In this document: positions 14,653 through 20,146 of the stretch, one piece after another
How positions within the stretch are numbered: the stretch's first letter is position 1
Layout of the letters: each line of letters opens with the position of its first letter
IMG/VR virus record: IMGVR_UViG_3300037264_000905
Span: 1 to 20,146 of that record
From: a virus
DNA: 20,146 bases
Reading direction: 5' to 3' (one strand)
Translations under genes and position numbers: made by a program
The notes under the pieces: generated by a model
Database searches by the model: none
What the model was told of the DNA's origin: nothing
Seen by the model: only the letters and a program-made list of their open reading frames with translations

Positions 14653-16053
14653 ATGGCTCTACTATTCCAAGATCAGTTTACAAGACCAAATCAGCACGGT
14701 TGGGGTGGTGGTTGGCTTACCACCACCCCAACATCCAACTTCTTCTTCCCCAAGTATAGTATTGTTAGTAACCAGGCTGCATTTAGTATACCTTCTGGAC
14801 ATGTCGGGTTAATGAATCTGTATACTTACCCCTCAGCTTCACCTAGTATAACAAGCGGAGAAGTAACATTTAGATTTAATGTTACTGAATGTAGTCAAAA
14901 TCTCAGTCTTGCATCCTCATTTGGCCCTATGTTTAGGTATAGTTCTCCTAGTGGTGACTTCTACCACATGCAGATCAATCCTGCTGGAACGGTGGCACAG
15001 AGTGCTGTTGGAACATTGACTATATACAGAGTCCTTGACGGGGTTCATTCTCCACTAAGCTCATTACCATTTCTTATGTTGAAAAACGCATGGTACACTG
15101 TAAGGGCCATTTGTAAGCAGTCTACAGCAAGTACAGTTGACTTAAAGATTAAGGTATGGAAAGACGGCGAAGACGAACCCGCAGCATATACACTAAGTAT
15201 TGGGGATACTCTAGCAGCAATGCAGAACTTTTCTGGTAAGGCAGGGTTTGCCATATATGGCAATGATGGCTATGACTATAGCCAGTACTTAGATAACTTT
15301 ACATTGTATGATGTAGCCGGAGACAGCCCCTCACAACCCCCATCGGCTCAACAAACGTTCACATGGGGAACAACCGCGACCGACAAGTTTGCTACTACGT
15401 GTACACTCACTACTGAACTTGCTGCTAAGAGTGATGGTACTTCGGATGACATAAAAGCAGCTATCAATACATGGGTTGCCGATACTGACACAAAGTTTCT
15501 CTACAAGTTTGCAGAGGGAAGTGGTCAACAGGTAGTGGACTCTGCAACAACTCCTATCACTGGGACTCTCGGTGATAGCATATCTGTAGAGTCAGCAGAC
15601 CCGGCTTGGACATCTGGAGATGACTGCATGGGAGGTTCGGCCCTAGTATTTAGTGCGGCTGACACAGACAGGGTAGTTGTTCCCCACAATGCTAAACAAG
15701 TTTCTGCAGTCCTTACTATCGAGGCTTGGGTTAATGGTGTAACTTACGTAGGTACAAGCCGAACCATAGTAAACAAGTGCAATGATGACCAATCGTTACG
15801 AAATTACTATCTCCGATGGTACTCTACCGGTGCAGCCTGGAGATTTTCGTATCATAATACCAGTGATACCTTGGTTGCCTTAGACTATACTACTACACCA
15901 ACAACCGGCGTATGGTATCACATTGCCGTTACCAGAACTTCTGGTAACCAGTGTACTATGTATCTGGATGGTGTGCAGGTAGCACAGCAGACCCTTTCTG
16001 CGCCTAGAACTACAACGACCGGAAAGCTTGCAATTGGTACAACTATAGGATAG
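14653..16053 (+). CDS. Tail-associated protein with two ConA/LamG-like modules
   Basis: This 466-residue protein probably has two jelly-roll modules. Residues 1-222 start LLFQDQFTRPN and end YLDNFTLYDV, the frame of a ConA-like domain. Residues about 280-466 resemble a LamG-type domain: FLYKFAEGSGQQVVDSA, SALVFSAADTDRVVVP, LTIEAWVN, WYHIAVTRTSGNQCTMYLDG and GKLAIGT. The LamG domain stops right after this last strand, without the usual final FxGxIDEVRIY segment, so it is slightly truncated. A linker (223-280) has helical character. The gene likely encodes an adhesin or side fibre that binds sugars. The SD before its ATG is weak, and it starts 2 bases after the upstream stop, so coupling is likely. 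A 14-bp hairpin lies in its first codons. Confidence 0.75.
   Translation: MALLFQDQFTRPNQHGWGGGWLTTTPTSNFFFPKYSIVSNQAAFSIPSGHVGLMNLYTYPSASPSITSGEVTFRFNVTECSQNLSLASSFGPMFRYSSPSGDFYHMQINPAGTVAQSAVGTLTIYRVLDGVHSPLSSLPFLMLKNAWYTVRAICKQSTASTVDLKIKVWKDGEDEPAAYTLSIGDTLAAMQNFSGKAGFAIYGNDGYDYSQYLDNFTLYDVAGDSPSQPPSAQQTFTWGTTATDKFATTCTLTTELAAKSDGTSDDIKAAINTWVADTDTKFLYKFAEGSGQQVVDSATTPITGTLGDSISVESADPAWTSGDDCMGGSALVFSAADTDRVVVPHNAKQVSAVLTIEAWVNGVTYVGTSRTIVNKCNDDQSLRNYYLRWYSTGAAWRFSYHNTSDTLVALDYTTTPTTGVWYHIAVTRTSGNQCTMYLDGVQVAQQTLSAPRTTTTGKLAIGTTIG
14699..14732 (+). repeat. Perfect 14-bp inverted repeat inside the LamG gene start
   Basis: GTTGGGGTGGTGGT (14699-14712) and ACCACCACCCCAAC (14719-14732) form a perfect 14-bp GC-rich stem with a 6-base loop, in codons 16-27 of the gene at 14653. 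No T-tract follows, so it is not an ordinary terminator; it encodes GWGGGWLTTTP. Confidence 0.85.
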
Positions 16054-16066
16054 GGGGTAGCTTCTG

Positions 16067-19000
16067 ATGTTTTTTCAACTCCGTGGCGCAATGAGTATAG
16101 ACCGAAAACCGCTTGCAGGTTCGCCACTAAATATACGCGACCCTTTAGTTGACAGACTTGTAAGCTGTGTAGTTCTTAATGATACACTAAAGGCGTATGA
16201 CTCAGTTACCGGGGTTATGGGCAGTGTATCCGGTGGGGTTGGCTTCTACAACCCTATGGGGGATGGCTCAAAGTATTTTGACGGAACGGGGAGTATAGCT
16301 TTCGGTGGTGGTGGACTCGATACCAGATATAATGCGACCTCACATCCATTTACTGTTGAGACATACGTAAACCCTGCCTCACACGCCGGTTCACCTAGAA
16401 TTGTTTGTCAGCAAAGTTCAGGAACAACCGTATGGTATCTTGATATAGAACCCGGCCCTATACTTAGATTCTACGTGAACTTTACCGGTGGAACCAACAT
16501 AGACGCGAAAGCGGAAACTACTGCTAATGTTCCGGCCATCGGGGTATGGTCACATGTCGTAGCTTGGCTGGATACCAGCAAAGTTCCCCATATAGCAGTT
16601 AATGGGCGAGAGGTTACATACTCTTCCCAAATAACAGGAGACTCAGCAGTAGCAGGAGCCTCAAGCGTTCCTTATTGTATAGGCTCACGAAACGGCGTAA
16701 ACTTCTTTACCGGTGGTATAGGATATGCTCGACTTTGGAGTAGAGAACTCAAAGAGTCCGAGCGTTTGTCTCTATACACTGACCCTTACAGAATGTTCCG
16801 CATACCCGCTGACAACTCGCTTCTTGTCGAGGCTCCTGCAACCGGGAGCGTAAATGTCCTTGCGGTAACCGGCAGTGCAACTGGAAATACAACATTACCG
16901 ACAGTATCAATTACCTCTACCCAAGGATACAGCCTTTCTTTCGACGGTACTATAGACGCTATAGCTATGTCTAATACTGTAAGAACAGACATACTTGCTC
17001 GATCTAATAAGTACAAAGACTTGGGTACTATTACTTCGGCTGTTTGTGACGGTGGTAGTAATACTCCAAACTGGATACCTAACACAACCACGTCAGAACC
17101 TACAGGAACCTCTATCGAGTGGGCTTCAAGAGGCTCTAACACGATATTCCTAGCAACTGATGTTAGCCCGTCATGGGGGTCTTGGACTCCTACCCTTACT
17201 GTACCTGAGAATCGCTATGTTCAATGGGAAGCTCGTTTTAATACAACCAGCAAGCTTACCCCAACACTTCAGTCTGTTAATCTACAAGGTGTAGGTGTTG
17301 CCCCGCAAGCTCAGGGTAAACCTTATATCTGGTATCCGCCTGCTAGAAAGTGGCCTGATACTCTCAGACTCCCCGAATGGAGAGTTGAGATATGTAATGC
17401 GGCCGGTGTAAAGGTAGCAGAGCTTACTGATATAGAGTCAGCAGAATTTAACTGGAACAGGAAGGGTGGTTGCACAGACTTTACCATAACTCTCTCTGAG
17501 AACTCCAGAGGGTTAGAACACATGAATAGTGACTACTGGTTAATATTCTATGTAAAAGACCCGGCAGATGGCACATGGGGTAAGTGGTTCTCCGGTTATC
17601 TACTGCACGGGAGTCTCTATTCAAAGAAACCACAAGCCCTAACATTCAAAGGTATAGGGTTTGTGGGAGAGATGGAGAGAAAGCAACTCCCAGCTTTAGG
17701 TGTAGGACGTAAGTCCAGCGGAGACACCTACATAGCTATAGGTTTCTTCGGTACACAGCTTTACAACAAGTGGTTGGGTGCGGACAGGAGCAATGTAGCA
17801 AGCTTTGTCTCGTATTGGAGTCCCAGCGTTAAGGCTGACGAAATGCACTTCGACAATGCTAACCTCGTAGAGATAATGAATACTGCAACCGAAGGGATAA
17901 ACCCAATCTACGCTTATGGTTTAGGTGGGTCATGGGGTGTAGACGAGGAGCGTATACTATTCATGCAGCCAGTTCCGACTGATACTTTGCACGTATTCGA
18001 TCATGATGACCCACGTATAGAAGACCTGGCTTTGGAGTGGGATACAACCGACAAAGCAAATACTGTAATAGTACAGGGTGGTGAAGCTAACTTTGGCAAC
18101 TACCTGCGAAACCCGTCATTTGCTGAAACAGAGAAAACATCTAGCGGGAGTACAGATACTTTCGATCACTTGGTAGGGTGGGTAAGAAATCCCAGTACCG
18201 GAGGTGACGTTACCTACTTCGATACCTATACAGAAACGTCTACTCCAGAATCCCCTATTAAGTTCCTGCATGATAATAATGTAGTTTACTTTTCTGGAGC
18301 TGCTACTACAAATTACTTGGAAAGCAAACCAGTAAAAGTAATAGGTAGTGGGTCTGGTACATATAGCTACTACTTCTCTACAGGATTGTGGGCTGCTGGT
18401 AGATTTATAACCGGGAATGGGCTTGGCGCGAAGCTGAAAGTCCAGCTATATCATTCAACCACAGAGACAGGCACGTTCTCTGCGCTAACAGCATCCCACT
18501 CCCTTGAGTGGGTAGCAGGAGAACACATGTTGACCAAGAAGGTGATATTCGAGGACTTGTATACCGGGTCTGGTTCACAAGAACTTTGGTGGAAAGTCCG
18601 TATCACCTGTGACAGAGCAAGCTACCACTTTTACGTAGATGGCATAACAATGACAACAGGTTACGAGAAAACACACCGGGGGAGTCCTGATGATGCAATG
18701 TCCTATCTTATGTCTACTCAGTATCAAGCTGCATTTACCAATGGTACTCCGACAGATAAGGAAACTAGATGGGAAACAATCACGAATCAAACTATCAAAA
18801 CCTACGCAGATGCTAAACAGTTTGCCGACTCATACTTTGCATGGCATGATAGGGAGATAATTGGCGGGTCACTTACACTTAGAAGCTATCCACATCGGAT
18901 AGCCCCGTGGCAAGGAGGCATTACTATAACGAATGTGCCTAGACCGGATGGCACTCGAATAACGGTAAGCTTCCCCGTAGAGTCATCTAAGCTCTCCATA

Positions 19001-19123
19001 ACGAAGGAAAACTGGATTCATACCTTGGAGATCGGTGACCCGATACCTACTCACTGGGATTATATCGCAAAAGCTTGGGCAAATACCTCAGCCCAAATGA
19101 ACATAATCCACCAGATCATTTAG
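16067..19123 (+). CDS. Tail hub (Tal/Gp37-like) protein with N-terminal LamG and inserted CBM-like module
   Basis: This 1,018-residue protein is the probable tail-tip hub and adhesin. Residues about 30-240 are LamG-like (DGSKYFDGTGSIAF, FTVETYVN, WSHVVAWLDT, GIGYARLWSREL). Residues 280-410 form a beta-sandwich of the kind that precedes binding parts in surface proteins (SGxx-type WTPTLTVPENRYVQWEARF...TPTLQSVNL). Residues 420-670 match the ReqiPepy6 Gp37-like tail family (WRVEICNAAGVKVAELTDI...FNWNRKGGCTDFTITL, WFSGYLL, LTFKGIGF), continuing at 866-1018. Between them, residues 675-865 begin NYLRNPSFAE and end YHFYVDGI, a CBM-like insertion. The ATG at 16067 has an AGGGGG SD at 9 bases; ATG 16091 lacks one. 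It is the last gene before a terminator. The N-terminal extension is unusual because hub domains normally come first. Confidence 0.8.
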   Translation: MFFQLRGAMSIDRKPLAGSPLNIRDPLVDRLVSCVVLNDTLKAYDSVTGVMGSVSGGVGFYNPMGDGSKYFDGTGSIAFGGGGLDTRYNATSHPFTVETYVNPASHAGSPRIVCQQSSGTTVWYLDIEPGPILRFYVNFTGGTNIDAKAETTANVPAIGVWSHVVAWLDTSKVPHIAVNGREVTYSSQITGDSAVAGASSVPYCIGSRNGVNFFTGGIGYARLWSRELKESERLSLYTDPYRMFRIPADNSLLVEAPATGSVNVLAVTGSATGNTTLPTVSITSTQGYSLSFDGTIDAIAMSNTVRTDILARSNKYKDLGTITSAVCDGGSNTPNWIPNTTTSEPTGTSIEWASRGSNTIFLATDVSPSWGSWTPTLTVPENRYVQWEARFNTTSKLTPTLQSVNLQGVGVAPQAQGKPYIWYPPARKWPDTLRLPEWRVEICNAAGVKVAELTDIESAEFNWNRKGGCTDFTITLSENSRGLEHMNSDYWLIFYVKDPADGTWGKWFSGYLLHGSLYSKKPQALTFKGIGFVGEMERKQLPALGVGRKSSGDTYIAIGFFGTQLYNKWLGADRSNVASFVSYWSPSVKADEMHFDNANLVEIMNTATEGINPIYAYGLGGSWGVDEERILFMQPVPTDTLHVFDHDDPRIEDLALEWDTTDKANTVIVQGGEANFGNYLRNPSFAETEKTSSGSTDTFDHLVGWVRNPSTGGDVTYFDTYTETSTPESPIKFLHDNNVVYFSGAATTNYLESKPVKVIGSGSGTYSYYFSTGLWAAGRFITGNGLGAKLKVQLYHSTTETGTFSALTASHSLEWVAGEHMLTKKVIFEDLYTGSGSQELWWKVRITCDRASYHFYVDGITMTTGYEKTHRGSPDDAMSYLMSTQYQAAFTNGTPTDKETRWETITNQTIKTYADAKQFADSYFAWHDREIIGGSLTLRSYPHRIAPWQGGITITNVPRPDGTRITVSFPVESSKLSITKENWIHTLEIGDPIPTHWDYIAKAWANTSAQMNIIHQII

Positions 19124-19125
19124 GA

Positions 19126-19159
19126 TTGGGGAGGGGCTTTTTCCCTCCCCAAACTTTTT
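19126..19159 (+). terminator. Rho-independent terminator ending the tail module
   Basis: TTGGGGAGGG (19126-19135) pairs perfectly with CCCTCCCCAA (19143-19152) around a GCTTTTT loop, followed by ACTTTTT. It starts 3 bases after the hub stop codon and closes the morphogenesis transcript. Confidence 0.85.
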
Positions 19160-19170
19160 CTCATGGGGAC

Positions 19171-19199
19171 TTGTCTTTATGGATGAGCTATGGTATACT
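19171..19199 (+). promoter_or_regulatory. Putative sigma-70/sigma-A promoter
   Basis: TTGTCT (19171-19176) and TATACT (19194-19199) are exactly 17 bases apart, with a TGG extended -10 (19191-19193). The expected start of transcription, near 19206, lies just upstream of the SD at 19210-19217. It sits 12 bases past the terminator tail and would open the next unit. The -35 matches 4 of 6 consensus bases, the -10 matches 5 of 6. Confidence 0.65.
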
Positions 19200-19223
19200 A
19201 GAAAGGTAGAGGGGGTGTTAGCT

Positions 19224-19589
19224 ATGGCAGACCCTTGTATAGCTGCCTTCCTCACCAGCGCATGTTTCACACACATTTTGGCTGGTATGGTTGGTGGGTT
19301 TATCGGTGAGCTTGGTAGAAACAAAAACGTCTTGCAACTTCCGCATCGTGAAGGCACAGGTTTAGACATAGGGTTTCTCTCAGGCATGCTAATCGGCGGT
19401 TTTGTGGGATTCATTGTAGACCATAATCCCGCATTATCCGGTGTAGCCGGGTATGTAGGAATCAAGTTTGTTGATTACCTTGTCCACCAACTCTTTCCCG
19501 AATACATGGAGAATAAGAAACTGGATAAGGAAAGAGATCGGGTGAGAGAAGGGGAAGATTACTGTGATAAAAAGGAAGGAGGTGAGTAA
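19224..19589 (+). CDS. Small membrane protein, possible holin
   Basis: This 121-residue protein has two or three hydrophobic segments: residues about 5-26 (IAAFLTSACFTHILAGMVGGFI), 45-64 (DIGFLSGMLIGGFVGFIVD) and a weaker one near 68-85 (LSGVAGYVGIKFVDYLV), followed by a highly charged C-terminal tail (ENKKLDKERDRVREGEDYCDKKEGGE). This layout fits phage holins, which form holes in the inner membrane at lysis, and its place after the tail module fits the lysis region. No endolysin is visible in the window, so the role is not proven. The frame is open from 19179, but the ATG at 19224 has an AGGGGGTG SD and lies downstream of the predicted promoter, which would not include 19179. Confidence 0.65.
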   Translation: MADPCIAAFLTSACFTHILAGMVGGFIGELGRNKNVLQLPHREGTGLDIGFLSGMLIGGFVGFIVDHNPALSGVAGYVGIKFVDYLVHQLFPEYMENKKLDKERDRVREGEDYCDKKEGGE

Positions 19590-19592
19590 TCC

Positions 19593-19844
19593 ATGCGTAT
19601 TCCTGATATAAAGATAAGGGTGTGGTTACTTCGTATAACCATCGGGGCTGCTAAGATTAGAGAAATCCTTCTCCGTCTTATTAGCGAGACTATTCCCTGG
19701 GGTAGCCTAGTAAATCTGCTTGCTGAGTCTATGCACATATCCAAGGAGGCTGCACAGATAGTCGTAGATAACATTAAGGACTGGCTTGTAGCTGAGGTTA
19801 TGGAAAATGCTCAACCTGGAGAGTTGGAGAATGGGGGAGACTAA
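19593..19844 (+). CDS. Small hypothetical protein
   Basis: This 83-residue protein is not recognised. It begins with a basic, amphipathic helix-like stretch (IRVWLLRITIGAAKIREILLRLI) followed by a region of probable helices (SLVNLLAESMHISKEAAQIVVDNIKDWLVAEVM) and a short acidic end. It could associate with membranes or partner with the preceding protein. The ATG follows AAGGAGGTGAG, one of the best SDs in the window, which overlaps the end of the upstream gene, so the two are likely co-translated. Nothing in it identifies a lysis enzyme. Confidence 0.65.
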   Translation: MRIPDIKIRVWLLRITIGAAKIREILLRLISETIPWGSLVNLLAESMHISKEAAQIVVDNIKDWLVAEVMENAQPGELENGGD

Positions 19845-19847
19845 AGG

Positions 19848-20146
19848 ATGTGGGAGCCACAAAATAAAGAGGGGTTCAAAGATAACTACCTCTCAGGCGC
19901 AACGAATCAGGAGTTAGCTGATAAGTTCGGCACAACAAAAGGTAAGATCAAACACTACCTCCGTAATCTGTTTGAGGCCGGTGAACTTCAAAAGAGGAAG
20001 CTGCCAATAGAACAACCTGAAGTCGAGGAGGAAGATGAGATAAGGTATAATGCCCTAGAACAAAAGCTTCTCCGAAGACTCAAAAACTCTGCAACCGCCG
20101 CAGATGTGCGATCTCTTGCTGACGAATTTGACGTGTCTCCACGCCG
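19848..20146 (+). CDS. HTH DNA-binding protein, N-terminal part
   Basis: The frame is open from the ATG at 19848 to the right edge, 99 codons plus two bases. The ATG follows AAAGG and lies 3 bases after the upstream stop. Residues about 15-50 (YLSGATNQELADKFGTTKGKIKHYLRNLFEAGELQKRK) look like a winged or homeodomain-like helix-turn-helix. An acidic linker (55-66) leads to a second, similar start (SATAADVRSLADEFDVSPR) at the edge, so two HTH units in tandem are likely. It could be a regulator, a terminase small subunit-like protein or the DNA-binding part of a larger enzyme; the missing C-terminus decides. Confidence 0.65.
   Translation, partial: MWEPQNKEGFKDNYLSGATNQELADKFGTTKGKIKHYLRNLFEAGELQKRKLPIEQPEVEEEDEIRYNALEQKLLRRLKNSATAADVRSLADEFDVSPR

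Noticed and set aside
14699-14732. 14-bp hairpin as a terminator
   Set aside because: There is no T-tract after it and it lies inside a well-supported coding frame.
19179-19223. ATG 19179 as start of the membrane protein
   Set aside because: It lies between the predicted -35 and -10 and has no SD, whereas ATG 19224 has both promoter and SD in place.
1-20146. tRNA genes, insertion sequences, attachment sites and integrase
   Set aside because: None was recognised on either strand; the gaps between genes are too short and hold only SDs, hairpins or one promoter.

Overview
The window is a continuous, one-directional stretch of the virion-morphogenesis region of a tailed phage or prophage. Every gene I accept is on the + strand, with short gaps or overlaps and good Shine-Dalgarno sequences. 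The head genes are of the Mu type: a gpT-like major capsid protein, a small HI1506-like protein, a DUF1320/gp36-like protein and a gpG-like virion morphogenesis protein. The tail is a long non-contractile (siphovirus) tail: one tail tube protein and no sheath, a frameshifted tail assembly chaperone, a 1,556-residue tape measure protein, a Dit-like distal tail protein and a Gp37/Tal-like hub protein. Strong SDs, TTG and GTG starts, moderate GC by eye and the Dit/Tal tail tip suggest a Gram-positive host, probably Bacillota. This is an inference. No integrase, repressor, tRNA, CRISPR array or insertion sequence is visible, so lifestyle cannot be decided.

Layout: 1-250 end of a probable capsid decoration protein; 281-1207 major capsid protein followed by a terminator-like hairpin; 1293-2112 two small proteins; 2124-3941 a three-domain protein ending in a calcineurin-like metallophosphoesterase; 3955-5334 head completion and tail-joining genes; 5336-6343 a GT-A glycosyltransferase; 6394-7467 tail tube; 7568-8214 tail chaperone pair joined by a -1 frameshift, ending in a strong terminator; 8275-12945 tape measure with an embedded M15-like peptidase motif; 12946-19123 tail tip and adhesion genes rich in carbohydrate-binding-like folds; terminator; promoter; 19224-20146 a small membrane protein, a small unknown protein and the start of an HTH protein, i.e. 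the beginning of another transcription unit.

How the genes fit together: the head, connector and tail genes form a normal assembly line, broken by two cargo-like insertions (1675-3941 and 5336-6343) that encode enzymes or surface modules not needed to build a virion. Terminator-like hairpins follow the major capsid gene, the tail tube gene and the chaperone gene, which could set protein ratios. At least six ConA/LamG/CBM-like modules lie in four proteins (phosphoesterase protein, Dit, LamG protein, hub), which suggests a virion built to engage polysaccharide.

The most notable items are the phosphoesterase fusion, the glycosyltransferase inside the tail operon, the peptidase motif in the tape measure, the unusual N-terminally extended hub, the well-formed -1 frameshift site, and several stop codons placed inside short perfect inverted repeats.
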